DNA of 64,000 nt from NCBI GenBank assembly GCA_018350325.1, contig JAEVLN010000064.1:24051-88050 (forward strand), in the 5' to 3' direction. Of the stretch, positions 1 to 12,704 are shown in pieces. A model generated the notes under the pieces. The model did no database searches. It was not told where the DNA came from and saw only the letters and a list, made by a program, of their open reading frames with translations. Positions within the stretch are counted from its first letter, which is position 1. Every line of letters begins with the position of its first letter. The stretch comes from Globodera rostochiensis. Taxonomy: Eukaryota > Nematoda > Chromadorea > Rhabditida > Heteroderidae. The position numbers and the translations under genes were made by a program.

Positions 1-23
1 AGGACGGAAGGACAATTCGCACC

Positions 24-668
24 ATGGAGAAGCTGATCACCTTGGGAAAGCCGGGCTCCAACGGATTCATGACAAAGGTCGTCGATGTTGTGATGAGTGT
101 GGACGGCGCCGGAGGGCGACAAGCGGGCAACAGCAGCACGGTGAGGAAGGGCAATTGGATGGTTAAGCAGGGCGGGACTGAGGGCGAAAGTGACGGTCGG
201 AAGACGGACACGGCGGAAAGCGCGAGTGGCAGTCTGCTGAAGGCAGCAATGGATGAGAATGGCGAGAGGAACGCGACGGGGCAAAGCCGCACCGGGGACG
301 GCGGCGAGCAGCAGCAGCAGCAGAACGAAATGAAAGCCGAGATCAAGCAGTACTTGAAGCGGTGTGTGGCAAGCACGGACGGGCAGAAAAAGTGGGAGAA
401 ATTGGCTTATGTCTGGTACTCTCAGAAGCTGTATTGGACTGCTAAATGGGTTGAGGTCAGTAAACTCCCCCCCCCCCCCTTTCAACTTCCATCGTTCACT
501 TTGAAGAGCCTGGAGAATCGAGTGGCCGGAGTTAAACCCGAGCTGATCCAGCAGTTCCTACTCTCCAACACCGGGCTGGCTGCTTACAAGGAGCTGAAGG
601 ACGAAATGGACAAATGCGAGGCGAAGTTGGCCAAACTAAAAGAATGGATAGGAAAGTATTACAGATGA
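24..668 (+). CDS. Unrecognised protein, possibly 5'-partial
   Basis: An open frame runs from an ATG at 24 to TGA at 666-668 and is open upstream to the window edge, so the true start may lie outside. A 51-bp intron (456-506: donor GAG|GTCAGT, a C-run, acceptor TTTGAAG) fits well. It is a multiple of three, so the frame also reads through it. The N-terminal half is polar and low in structure, with a short glutamine run near residue 95. The C-terminal half is charged and helical, with a Trp/Tyr-rich patch (KKWEKLAYVWYSQKLYWTAKW) and a lysine-rich end (EAKLAKLKEWIGKYYR) that could form a coiled coil. I do not recognise the family. It is convergent with MED12 (minus); the space between the two stops holds the foldback element. 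Confidence 0.55.
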   Translation: MEKLITLGKPGSNGFMTKVVDVVMSVDGAGGRQAGNSSTVRKGNWMVKQGGTEGESDGRKTDTAESASGSLLKAAMDENGERNATGQSRTGDGGEQQQQQNEMKAEIKQYLKRCVASTDGQKKWEKLAYVWYSQKLYWTAKWVEVSKLPPPPFQLPSFTLKSLENRVAGVKPELIQQFLLSNTGLAAYKELKDEMDKCEAKLAKLKEWIGKYYR

Positions 669-886
669 GTTGGTTCCCAACTGAACTGGCACAACGCCGA
701 CCACTCCACCGACTGACGACTATAAATCCTTTTATGTACCATTTATTGCGTACATAGAGTTTATTTATGGATAAAACTGGGACTAGCACAAATGAAATTC
801 TTCATATTTACAAACAAAAATATTAAAGATAATCTTGTACAAAATTAAAATATTGAAAGTTATGGAATGTTTTCTTCCACAAAATC

Positions 887-1371
887 GGGTCTCCCCCATC
901 TCATCAACACCCAACTCATCAATACCCAACTCATCAACACCCAACTCATCAACAACCCAACTCATCAACAAGCAAGATCGGACAATAACTTGCTTGAACC
1001 TTAACCGATTCAAAACTACTTAAAGCCATTCGAAAGAGCTCAAAGAGTTGAAGCTAATATTAAGTTAAAGTTTTGTGATTGGACAAGTTTCAAAAAAGTT
1101 ATGGCTAGAAAGCTTGATAAAATTTAAAAATTCCGGTTCTTATGGGTTTTCTGGCCATAACTTTTTTGAAACTTGTCCAATCACAAAACTTTAACTTAAT
1201 ATTAGCTTCAACTCTTTGAGCTCTTTCGAATGGCTTTAAGTAGTTTTGAATCGGTTAAGGTTCAAGCAAGTTATTGTCCGATCTTGCTTGTTGATGAGTT
1301 GGGTTGTTGATGAGTTGGGTGTTGATGAGTTGGGTATTGATGAGTTGGGTGTTGATGAGATGGGTTGACCC
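887..1371. mobile_element. Foldback element 1, 485 bp, 10-bp target duplication
   Basis: This is a long palindrome. The left arm (887-1105) and right arm (1150-1371) are near-perfect reverse complements around a short unpaired centre. The outer part of each arm is a tandem array of the unit CCCAACTCATCAA. The element is flanked on both sides by CCACAAAATC (877-886 and 1372-1381), a 10-bp target-site duplication. No transposase is encoded. A 9-11 bp duplication is typical of Mutator-like (MULE) elements; assignment to that superfamily is inference. It sits 21 bp past the MED12 stop codon, so it probably lies in the MED12 3' UTR, where the transcript could form a long hairpin. Confidence 0.85.
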
Positions 1372-1392
1372 CCACAAAATCGCATGGCTTTC

Positions 1393-4300
1393 TCATTGCT
1401 GAGGCGGCATTCCCATGTGCTGCTGCTGCTGGACCTGATTTTGCTGGCCTGAAATTGAAACATTCACCAGTCTTTTACCTTATAATGAAGAAAATAGTCA
1501 AAATTTGTTTGTAAAATCAAAGGCGTAGGTAGTATATCATCGCTCACTTTGCACTCTCAGCATTAGCCTCTGTTGGATGACCGACCGATTGCTGCTGTTG
1601 CTTTTCTGCTGCTGTTGATCCCCTCCTCCAATTTGCGAGTGATGTTGCATTTGTGGAATTTGCTGCTGCTGTTGCTGTGCCGGAGGAGGCTGTGGCATTC
1701 CCTGCATCATTTGAGGGTGTGGAAATTGGGGCTGAGGCTGATGATTTGGACGCATTTGTTGATGTTGTTGTTGCTGGTGTAATGGGGGAAACTGGTGAAG
1801 CTGCTGCAAATGCTGTTGCGATGTCTGCATTTGCTGAGGGCGAAATTGGGCGGCTGTCGTGGGTAGAGGAAGGACAGCTTGAGCCGGCATTGGCTGCTGC
1901 TGTGCCGAAAACATCATCGCATTCCTAAAGGTTACAAAGAGAGCAATACAATACATTTAAACCAAAACAAATTTCAAATTGACCCGGCCACTGACCCCAT
2001 CATGGGTTGTTGTTGTCTCTGCATTTGTTGTTGCCACTGCTGCTGCTGCTGAAACTGCGCTGTCATTTGTTGCTGCTGCTGCTGCTGTTGCTGCATGATC
2101 ATCGCCGCTTGATTCATCGAACTTTGGCCGCCCATTTGCGAAGGGATCATCGATCCCGACTGTTGACCTCCACGAAACATTTCTGTTCCGCCCAAATTGG
2201 ACTGCTGCTGTTGGAGCTGCGGTTGCTTTGGCTCTTTCTTCCGTTTTTGACCCCTGCAGACAACGGATTCGTTCATAATGTCCTATTCCTTCTTCTTCAC
2301 CTTCCGGCCCCGGTAGTCGCCACAACAGCGCCCGTCGATTGCATTTGATTTGTGCCACTAACCGCCGCTGCATTTTTTCGTCTTCCACCCCGTCCGGCTC
2401 CAGTTTTCGGCGAGTCGGTGGCCGGGGTCGACGATCCACTCCGCACCGACGCTTGTTGCTGGAGTATGTTGATCATCGGCTGTTGCGTTGGCATAAATTG
2501 ATTGCCGCTTACAGAAGTTGTCATTCCGGGAAGGCCTTCAGCCAACATTCCATGCAAAGGCACCAAATGTTGCTGTTGCGGTTGGAACATTTGCTGTTGG
2601 TGCTGCGAGAATTGTTGCTGTTGCGGTGGCTGCACAACATTCATTTGCGTCATCAAATCTGTGATTGAAAGGTTTGTCGTGATTGGACCCTTCCCTGCGA
2701 GTGGAAGTCTTACCCAACCCGTTCTGACTTAAACTCATTAAATGAGTTACTATTTCTGTGGGCAATGGAAGAGTAAAGAAATGGAAATTCAAATGGAGAT
2801 TTGTTGGGGTCGAACAGATCGGAAAGTCTTGCATTCAAACTCCCCCACCCCTCCCGAATTAATTCACTGGGTTGCTGAATTTGTTGCTGCTGCTGCTGCG
2901 TGAACATTTGTTGGTGGTGGTTTTGCTGCTGCTGCTGTTCCACCATCAAAGTGTTTTGTTGCTGCTGCTGTTGTCTTACGACTTGCTGCTGTTGCTGATG
3001 TTGTTGCATTATTTGAATTTGCTGTCGCTGCAACACATCCGACGGCACTTCTTCCAGTGCCAACGCGGCCACTTGCTCCATCTCAGGCGCCGCCAAAAAA
3101 AGATTGGCATTGTTCCGTCCGCTAATGTCCGACTCGCCGACAACGCCCGGTCTTGGGATGAAGGACACCAACAAATCACCCTTTGGCGAAGAGTGGTGCT
3201 TCTGAAGCCAGTGTTGATGTCGGAGCACTCGAAGCATCTTAATTAGACAAATTAACAACCGCAAAAATAATTCGACTAATTAACCTGTTTTTGCAGAGAA
3301 ATTGTCTGTTTGTCCACAATTATACCCGAAATTTTCGGCTTATTCGGCACAGTGATCGGCGACTGTTGGCTAAAATGTGCCGTCGATCCGCCCCCACTTC
3401 CTTTGCCGGCCATTGGAATGGGCTTATTAATTAGGTTTTTGAAGCTGCCCCAAGCGGAGAGTTCGGACTGAGACTTCGCAACGGGGAGCAACTGCTGAAG
3501 ACAGTAAAGTTCGTCGGGAATTCGCAGATTCTGCAACGAATGCACCATAAAGCAAAACAAAAAAGAGACATTAATAAAACATACCTTAAACTTTGCAATA
3601 AAATTTGTGTACATTTTGTGAGGGTAAATTCGGAAACAAAGCATAAGTAGCATATCGTAGCAAGTGTCAAAATAGTCTCGGTCACGCTCATCACTTAACC
3701 GTCCAAACGTTGCGAAGAATTTTCCAAAACACATACGTGACTATTTCATAATAAAGCATCTGAAAGAAGGCGGACGCCCACAGGTCAACGTTATTGTTGG
3801 CCAAAAGACTGTCGAAGAGTCCGCTGATCAAATTCAATCGGAGAATGAGGCCATCCCTCTCGGGAAAGAAGCTATTTTGGTAGGGTACCACGGCATTCTG
3901 TTAGGGGGGGGGGGAAGAAGACGTTTCATAATGAAAAGTTTTGTTTTTGACTTTTACTTTTTTGACTCGCTTTACGATGTCATCGATGTAAAAGAGCAGA
4001 GAGTCAAGCAACTGCTTGATTTCTTCGCCTTCCGTGCACGAAAGCACCAAATTTAGAAACGGTTGGTAACCCAGAAGTTGCTCGTATTGGACGGTACGCT
4101 CCGTATTAGTGGAGCTCAAATTGTCCGCGACGACCTTCAACAAATACGCCTTCATGGCCGAGCTGTTCCACGGACACCAAAGCGTATTTTGCGGGTTGCC
4201 CGTCGTTGGGGGCGACGGCGAAGGTAAAGCGTTGACCAGCGGAGCAATTAGCCAATGACAATTTATTGCCGTAAGACAAAAGTTTTGGACGGTGGTCTGT

Positions 4301-7300
4301 TGAAAAATAAAATAAATTTTAAGAGATTTATAAAAATGCAATGAAATGAATCCATCCCACTATTCCTAATCACGCTTATCGAAACAACCAAATCTTCGCA
4401 GTGATTGCCCTTCAATAGGTGCTCCTTGAACAGCAGATGGCAGGCATTGGCCACGTTGTTGAACAGTGCCTGTTGATACATGACCATCTGGTAGGAGCTG
4501 GCCAACTGTTGGTTTCCGTTGCTTGTCTTGGCCGGCTGGTTGTCGGGGTTCTGCTCCAAAATGTTCAGTTTGAAGTCGTAGTACGTGGCGCGCATATTCC
4601 AGACACTGAGCGTGGAAAGCAGCCTCTCGTACACTTTCTTGTCCCCCGTGTGTTCGATTAGTTCCTGTTTTATACTCCGCTCGCTCTTTCGGCGCAACGA
4701 CCAACGCAACAACTGCTGACCGACGTAATGGTTGCGCAGACGGTCGGAATTCGTGAACATTTCCAATTCGTCGTGGGAGTCACAAAGGCAAAACATCTCA
4801 AAAAAACATTGACAGGGAATGATGCGATGCGTCCAGGAAGAAACCGAACAATGTGACTGACCGTCATTTCATTGTATACACCCCCCCCCATTCATCCAAA
4901 GAACAGAACTCATATTTACATTTACACTACGCACCTCCCCCCCCCCCCCCCGATCGATCGTCCAAACAACAGAAAAAACATCTCAAAAAAACATTGACAG
5001 GGAATGATGCGATGCGTCCAGGAAGAAACCGAACAATGTGACTGACCGTCATTTCATTGTATACACCCCCCCCCATTCATCCAAAGAACAGAACTCATAT
5101 TTACATTTACACTACGCACCTCCCCCCCCCCCCCCGATCGATCGTCCAAACAACAGAACTCTTAATTTACATTTACTCTACGCACCTCCCCCCCCCCCCC
5201 CCGATCGATCGTCCAAACAACAGAACCCTTATATTTACATGACTTTCACCGCGCACTCACCCGTTGGATGACCCATTCCTGCTCGCAAATGGAGAGAAGG
5301 GCACACCGAGCAACCAAATAATTTTGGGCGATGCGAAAATGAACCTTTGAGGTGGGAAATGCATCGGGCAAAAGTGATTTGCAATACCGCGTCCTTTCTG
5401 GCCTCAACTTTCCTTTTCAAGCCGTCAACCAATTGGACAACAACGCAAAGTAACGGAAAAATGGACGTTTCGAGTTCGACGAGATGGACAATTCGCAAGG
5501 CCATTTTATTGGCATCCCTACTGAAAACTGAGACAGATGTGGCGGACGACTTCGAATTGTTTTCGCAATCTAAAGAAATTAATTAAAATAAAAATTCAAT
5601 AAAATGCAGCACATTGAAACGGTTCATCGGTGCCACAACACAGACAGGCGCAGATATACAAAGTCAGGCAGAAATTGTTGTCATGACCGCCAAAATCTGG
5701 GCACATTAAATAAAATATTTAATAGGAAATTGTAATGTAATTGCAAATGAAGAATTCACCGTCCGTTTTCCGATGCGCCATCGTCATGTTTTCGTTGCGC
5801 TCCTCCTGCTTGGAAAGCAGTGGAGACAGAACGTTGGCAATCAGCCGACAGATGAGCCCGTGGGTTGAGAAGCAATATTTGGAAGCAAGCAAAAGAGTGA
5901 ATGTGGCGATGGCATAGTGAGTGGAGAATTTGGTGGCCTGAATCGCCAATTTGTTGTTGTTCGACCAAAAAGGCTCAAAATGATCTCTTCACATCGATGT
6001 CCTGGATCAATTCTTTCCAATCGCCGCTGCTAGCCGATGGATAACACAGCTCTTGGATGGCATTGCACCACTCTGTCGTAAGGTTCCAATTGGCCGAAAT
6101 ATTGGCACAAAAGTTGGCCAACTCGATAAGACGGTCGTAATTCCGATCACAACTAACAGCCGTTTTAAAAGCATCGATAACAAAACTAAGAGTAAAAAAA
6201 ACAAAATAAAAAACAGGCAAAAAAACAGTACCTGTACCGCACACTGTCGTTTCTCATCGAATGCGCCAAACGTTTGTAACTCTGATTGAAGAAATTGCGA
6301 CTGAATATAAAACGGAATAATTGGAGGGGGGGGGGGGGGGGTAATTGGGGGGGGGGGGGGGGGAGGACTAATTAAACCCACAGGTCGTTGAATGACATTC
6401 TGCTCGGGTCGTCCGTCAATTGCTGGTGATATTCGAGGTTGGCGGCTACAGAACCACCCCCACTGGGCGGGAACACCGCTTCGAACTCTTCGCATCGGCC
6501 GAGAAGTTGGACGATGTCGTCGGGACCCGACCCACGCACATTCAGCTTGGAGACGAGCAGATGATGACGAGCGTGGTAAACGAAGATTGCTACCGCCCTG
6601 CTCCATCCGGTGCCTTCGCCGTTTTCTTTCCGTCTAATGGGTGCACCCAATTCGTTCTCCACGAGCCGATAAAGGTCATTTATTATTGAGCACGCCTCAG
6701 GGGAATACAATAAATAGAAGAAATGTTCGGCCAAATGCGACACGAGGACGAAGGCATACTGCAAACAAACAATAAAGCTTTGAAAGTTTGAAAGTCCTAT
6801 CCCCCCCCCACTGTTTCATTTTGTGACTTTTAAAATAACCACCTGTGCTGAAACGGATGCCGAAAAATGGTCGACATGCAATTGGTTCTTGAGAATCCAA
6901 CGCAAATGGATGAGAAGTGGCATTAACTCTTGTGCTAATGTTATAATGCTGTTGATTGACCGGCAAATCTGCAAATGCTCAATGATTTGTTAAATTGCTT
7001 GTGCGCCTGAGGAAAGTCATGTCCGGGGGCCTCAAGTGTGGGTGACCATTAAACCCCGTGTTTTGTTCCTAATGACATTCTTGCAACGCTTACGGTCATC
7101 ATCGTGCACAGCATGTCCAGACACTCCTGGGCTGGCACCGAAACATTGACGATTTGCGTTCCGCCCGCTCCGCCTTCCTGTGCCAATTCACCCGCTTGTC
7201 TGACAAACTCCTCGACGGAATCCAAAAAGCTCTCCGCGCACCAACCGCAGATGACCAACTGGTCGTAGTACGTTTGAACATTAAACCGTCCCATCAGCTC

Positions 7301-10300
7301 GCTAAGCTGTTCAGGAGTGCATCGTCGTTTATATCGGACCTCCGGTTGGACTGAATTTGGCTGACAATGAGGCGCAGTGGTCAATTCAAAAGTCTTTTTT
7401 TTCTGTTAAAGAAATGGACAAATGACGAAAGAGCGCCTCAAACCCCAAAGAACCCAAGCTTTGCAAATTTCCCGCGCAATTTTCCTCAATTCTTGTCTTG
7501 CGTTGTCGCGCTGCTCCGAAATGCCGTAAAGAACAATTGCGCGTTGGTTGCACACGTCCCTATTGGACTCGATCTGTTCGACAGGCAAATGAACGATAAA
7601 GCGCTCGGCGAAACTGAAAGCAAACCAATGTTTTACAATTAGTAAAATGAATTTAGAAAGACAAACAAACTCAGAAAGATCGATCAAAATCAAATTTAAA
7701 AAAAACAAAACCTCAATTCCGATGACTCGTTCAAAAAAGGATGGTTGTCAGTTTCAAACTGTGGAGGCAGTTTTGCAAATTCTTCCATTTGCTTCGGTGT
7801 TTGAGAAGTTCCTCCGTGTTGAACCGACGATAAATTGTTGTTGGATTGTTGTTCAACGGAAGTGTTGAGAGATGGCGGGGTCGGTTTGGACATGGGAATA
7901 AATGAAATAATCATCTGATGCTCCTAAACAATTACCAAACAAACATTTAATGTTATAACCAATAAATAATGTATAAGAATTACGGATTTCATATACCCAC
8001 AAAAGGAGGGGGCCCTAACAAACAAAGAGAAGGAGGGGAGGCTGTCCAAAAAAGAAAGCAGCCAATAAGCGCGTCCGAATTTCACGCTTTTTCCTTTTTT
8101 AGCTTAGGGGGGGGGCTCCCCCCCCCCCCCTAAATAAGTGCCTAGGCCCTAACGTTACAAAGCCTCGACTACCCCCTGCCCCCGACATCGAACGTATGCG
8201 TCGGAAATTTTTGAATTTGAAACAATATTCCTAAAAGGTGTAAAGAAACTTTCCTGTCCCTGGGAAAGTAATTAATGAAGGGCTTCATTAATGAGTTGGT
8301 AATCACCTGTTTTACGTTTGTTTCGGGCTGACTTTGTGCGGGGGGCAAACCCTGCACTGTGGCTAAAGAGTTCGGCTTTCGATTTGCGCGTTCGTCGGCT
8401 GACAATGACGCGGATTTATTGCCGCTGGTTACGGACAGCGCGTTCAAATTCAGCCGACTAAAAAGACCGCGGCTGTCGAGAGTGCCGTCGCGCATCAGCG
8501 CTAAGAATTGGGGGGGGGGGGCGCGGGATGTACAATTACTAATTTTGCGTGCCAACCTTTGACATATTTGTCGTGGTTGAAAAGACCTAAAAGAAAATGC
8601 CCTTTTTATGAGTCGGAGTTAAAATCATTGTGAATTGTAATACCAAAGCGCTGCAATTCGTAAAAAAGCAACATCAAATTTGCAAATTCAGCCGTCCAAA
8701 ACGCCAAATTGGTCGCCGCTTTTCCGGTCGGCTGAGCCCAATCTTTGTTCAAACAGTCCACCAACAAATCCTGCAGAAACGGAAAGCCATCGCCAAACGG
8801 CAGCTTTTTGCCGTCCTTTTGAGCAAAGTGGACGTGCATTCTGAGTAAATGGGCGATGATCAGTCCCCGGTGGGAGCCTTCACGTTCGACGGTAACAGCC
8901 CAATAAATCAGAACTCGAATGGTAATGTCCAAACAATCATTCTAAAAAATGCCATGACTTTTAGTCATTGGATTAAATATAAAAACCCGTACATCCTCGC
9001 CAAAAATGTTATTGTATAGGACTAATAAAGCATCAACCGCCCCGAGATCGACAGTGTCCAAAAAAGAGAGAATATCCAAGCAACTCTCAACGATGGAATC
9101 TTAAAATCCATGAATCATTTACTGGTTTATTCAATCGATTCACACATTACCGAGTCCGGATCGCGTGTTTGAAGGACTGATGTGAACCCATCGGTCTTCG
9201 ATCGCTTGGCTCCGTTGTTTTATTTCTTCAATTCGAATGTTCAGAATCTGATCGACTTGAGCCTTTGCGTGTGCTGCCAAGTGCTGAGTTGTGACGCTCA
9301 GCTCGCAAGGAAGTTGATCTAATGGCGATTTGCAGAGCTGTGGTAACGAAGAACAAAATTTAGAGCAAAAGCCAATCAATTAATTACCCAAGCAACGTTA
9401 TTTTGGGCGCTTTCTCTCTCAATAAGTTTGGAGGAATTCCCGCTTTTGTCCGGCTTAAACTTCGACTGAAGTCCTTCAAGCAGTTCGAACGGCTCAAAAG
9501 GAGTCCAAACCAGTGCCGATGGGCAATCGATTAAAATCGCATGGATCATGCCGAACATTGTGAGCAAAGTTGGTCTGTGATGATGGCAATTTGTCAAATC
9601 CTCAAAGCATTCGCCCGCCGGCACTTCAAGAGTGGAAGCACTAAAAATGAAAGGTTGTTTGGGCCAAAACAACAATATTCAGTCAAAACGAACCCTCTGA
9701 TGAGTTCGTAGTCTCTTCTGTACTGATTCAGCCGAACGCACAAAACATGGGCGACTTTACGAGCTATAAAAATATTCTGTGTGATAACGTCGACAAATTG
9801 AGAAATCAAAATAAGCAGCGCCCGAAAGGTCTGCGGTTGTTCCATCGAAAAATTGGCAAATTCCGGCAACAGATCGCAAAGGTCGTTGACAAACTCGTGT
9901 CGATCCAACATTCCGTCCTGAATAAAAACGACCGATTAAGCGATCAAATAAGGGCAATAGCAATTATTCTAATTGAACAGTTTCTTAACAAAAAAAAAAA
10001 ACGGTAAAATTTTCGTGTTGCCAAAAATAAATTTCATTTAAGGATTCGGTCTGGAACCTCAAAAGAGTGTTTGATTAATGTCACAGTGTAAGGCCATTTC
10101 TGGTAGTAAATGTTTTGTTCGAGTTGCCCGGGGATCGCTTTGTCGAACTCTTTCAGAACGCAGCGCAAATATCGGACAAAGAATTGGCGTTGGTCTGCAT
10201 ATAAACATATAAATATAATGGCCTAATCATTGTATAAAGCAAAGCCAAAACGACGACAAACCGCTGGCATAATCCTCACAAGGCATTACGAGAGTGCCCT

Positions 10301-11086
10301 TTTTCGGCTTATTAGGGAACGTAAGTAGATGAGCTATTTGATTCTGAATAAATGACAACGGTTCGGTCACAAAGCAAATGAAAAGCCGACCATTTTGAAA
10401 AACCAAATGGCTCGTTGGACCGGCACGCCCTTCTCAAAGAGCAAATCCATCGCCTCGCACAACGGAAATGACACTTTTTGAGGGCTTAACGAAGTCAGCC
10501 GGTCGATTGTAACTCTGATGAATTTCGGGAAGGACGAGTTGAGGGAAAGGCGCTTGTCCTTTATCTGAAGACGCCGACCGGTTGCCAGGCTTTCAAAAAA
10601 TTCAGAGCGAATTCCTTCCTTGAAACTGCGAAGCATGTTGTCCTTCAGCCAATTCTTGTCCAGAAAGACCGTATTCATTTCGTTTTTCTTCTGTACAATT
10701 TGTTTTATCAGAGTTGCGGCCTTGGAAAACTGTTCATTGTTGGTAAAGAAGCGGACATTTGAGGTCTGAATGATTAAGCGAATAACAAAATGTATAAATG
10801 GGGGAGGGGGACATCGAATCACCTTCATAATCGTGTCATATTCGTGTGCGACAAGAGATCTGTGGATGACCTCAATCTGGTAACCTCGCGCCAACCGCTC
10901 TGGCCCCAAATTGTCCTCTTCCTGTTTTTCCTGCTGCGGATAAACATCGGCGTGGAGAGTAATCGGAACGGATGATCCGCCTTTTTCTCCGCCGCTTTGA
11001 CGATGACTTTTGGGAGACCTTTTCAGTGGACGCGCATCAGGACTAAGATGTCCCCTCGTCTGAATTCGTTGGATGTGCTGTTGCAT
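1393..11086 (-). CDS. mdt-12: Mediator complex subunit 12 (MED12; nematode dpy-22/mdt-12)
   Basis: MED12 is part of the Mediator CDK8 kinase module in the nucleus, where it activates cyclin C/CDK8 and controls transcription. Order along the gene matches animal MED12. It starts with the N-terminal RPLKR...DVYPQ motif (start codon 11084-11086), then MLDRHEFV (about 9.9 kb), CPSALVW (9.5 kb), a Q-I-K-RSQA-E-W segment (9.2 kb), the LCEWA-like region (8.6-8.9 kb), and NQRAIVLYGISEQRDNAR (7.5 kb). It continues through the long helical middle with WLIAPLV and QPFLNLVLSC (4.1-4.3 kb), LRLNLISGLFD (3.8 kb) and QQLLPVAKSQ (3.5 kb). The C-terminus (1.4-3.1 kb) is extremely rich in glutamine and methionine, as in nematode DPY-22. 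The last exon ends in QQQQHMGMPPQQ and TGA at 1393-1395, joined from donor CAAA|GTGAGC near 1547. There are many short introns, several with C or G runs or repeat fragments. Family identity is clear; individual exons are approximate. Confidence 0.93.
4791..5222. repeat. Tandem duplication at a MED12 intron/exon border
   Basis: A segment with period 185 bp occurs twice (about 4791-4975 and 4976-5156), followed by a partial third copy (5157-5222). Each copy carries a C-run and a GATCGATCGTCCAAACAACA end. The first copy includes the first bases and the 3' splice acceptor (4797-4798 on the minus strand) of a MED12 exon. The second copy therefore carries a duplicate of the same acceptor about 185 bp further upstream in the intron. 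Confidence 0.85.
7990..8165. repeat. Repeat fragment in MED12 intron
   Basis: This intron segment has G-runs on the left, a G-run/C-run pair at 8107-8130, and the phrase GGCCCTAAC near both ends (8012 and 8146). It resembles the G-run/C-run MITE fragments found in other introns here, but I see no clean target duplication, so the class is uncertain. Confidence 0.35.
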
Positions 11087-11696
11087 TCCGTAAATTAGTC
11101 CAGGTCAATGCGAATGAAAAAAGCTAAAAACATTATCAAGTTGGTCACCGTCACAGCAAACCGCAACTGTTTATGAATAGATGAACGGTTTGAATTTGGC
11201 TAGTGGTGTTCTGTCATTAAAAAGGGTAATTTATTTTGGGTGTTTTCGAAATGAAGTTTAAGAAGAAATTTGGGGCATTGGCAAGAATTGGCGGTTTTGC
11301 ACCACACCAAAAAAAGTTACATCTTTATTCTCACGGAATTGTATTTCTCGACCACTTATTCATTTTAGAATAAAGTTACATTTTATTGTGTCGAGCTTAT
11401 TTTAAATTCAATCATTTTAAAACTGACGATTTGAATTAAATTAGAAATATATTTTATGTACCTATGTATTTTGATTCTTTCTTTAGTACAAATGGAAGAA
11501 ATTATTTTGCCGTCTCTAATAATCCCACTCAAGAATCTTTGGGCGTATTTTTCCGAATTTTTGGTCAAAAATGCCAAAATATTCTCGAAATTCAACCAAA
11601 ATATGCACCGGTATTTAAAAAAATACACGACCCCAAAATATGAGATTTCAAACTTGTCCAAAAAAGAATAACGCAATTATATTTTATTTCTTCATA
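11087..11696. other. AT-rich intergenic stretch upstream of MED12
   Basis: This stretch lies between the MED12 start codon and the Tc1-like element. It is AT-rich with short open frames on both strands that show no protein-like pattern. It should contain the MED12 promoter, but I see no specific regulatory motif. Confidence 0.5.
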
Positions 11697-11698
11697 TA

Positions 11699-12681
11699 CA
11701 GTGTGTAACAAAAGAATAGGGTCAAGCGATTTTTTAGTGGTTTGAATACTCAGACTGAACCGATCGAGCTGAAATTTTTACCACTGGTGGCCTAAACATA
11801 AATATTAAGATCCACGCAGGAAAATTGGAAAGTGTTGAAGAAAATTTTTTTTTAGAGTTTTTTCTAGTTTTTTTCCGCAAAACAGGGTGTAACAAAAGAA
11901 TAGGGTCAGATTTTTAGAAGCATTTATTTCGCTTTAAACATAAAATGCCACGTGCTAACAAGTTAACAAAGCAAGAACAGGGTCAGATCGTTGAGTTAAA
12001 CCGAGATGGACTCACCAAAAGAGAAATTGGACGAAGGTTGAATCGTTCAAAGGATGTTACCTCAAATTTTCTCAAAATCCTGACTTCATAAATATTGTAA
12101 TCGAACCCAACCCATTCTTTTAATGGATCCTGAGAACTATGGGAAGCGTAACAGTCCTGAGAAGCCAAAGAAACTGTGCGAGAGAACAAAGCGGCGGATG
12201 TTCGCGGATTTGAGCAACTCAACCGAAGGCTCATCTTGTGCGAAAATGGGGGTAAATTCGGGAAAAAATTCCCCGAGGGCATGAAAATGTTTTGTGGGGG
12301 AAACGAGTATGCCAGCCAGATAGCCAACAAAATTCTCTACAAAACCAAACAAACCGCTAAGCTCTGCGCCCCAACTCCGATTAACTCAACGATCTGACCC
12401 TGTTCTTGCTTTGTTAACTTGTTAGCACGTGGCATTTTATGTTTAAAGCGAAATAAATGCTTCTAAAAATCTGACCCTATTCTTTTGTTACACCCTGTTT
12501 TGCGGAAAAAAACTAGAAAAAATTCTAAAAAAAAATTTTCTTCAACACTTTCCAATTTTCCTGCGTGGATCTTAATATTTATGTTTAGGCCACCAGTGGT
12601 AAAAATTTCAGCTCGATCGGTTCAGTCTGAGTATTCAAACCACTAAAAAATCGCTTGACCCTATTCTTTTGTTACACACTG
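11699..12681. mobile_element. Tc1-like element with 301-bp inverted arms
   Basis: The ends read CAGTGTGTAACAAAAG and its reverse complement. The element is flanked by TA (11697-11698 and 12682-12683), the Tc1/mariner target duplication. The left arm 11699-11999 and right arm 12381-12681 are nearly perfect inverted copies. Each arm contains the transposase start codon and the first codons of the N-terminal DNA-binding domain, so the coding start is present twice, pointing inward. The centre holds a broken transposase fragment. The element is non-autonomous as it stands. Confidence 0.9.
11945..12265 (+). pseudogene. Tc1-like transposase remnant
   Basis: From the ATG at 11945 the frame reads MPRANKLTKQEQGQIVELN, followed by LTKREIGRRLNRS. 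This is the helix-turn-helix start of Tc1-family transposases. It stops at 12089-12091. After a short unrelated stretch the family pattern resumes at about 12126 (PENYGKRNSPEKPKKL, then ERTKRRMFADLSNS), the second DNA-binding half. The DDE catalytic domain is missing. The gene is dead; the family assignment is secure from the motif order. Confidence 0.8.
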
Positions 12682-12704
12682 TAATTAGTTGTTAATAATA
12701 TGTA

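Noticed and set aside
11383..11676. 97-codon minus-strand frame rich in Phe, Ile and Lys
   Set aside because: AT-driven open frame next to a transposon, without any protein-like pattern.
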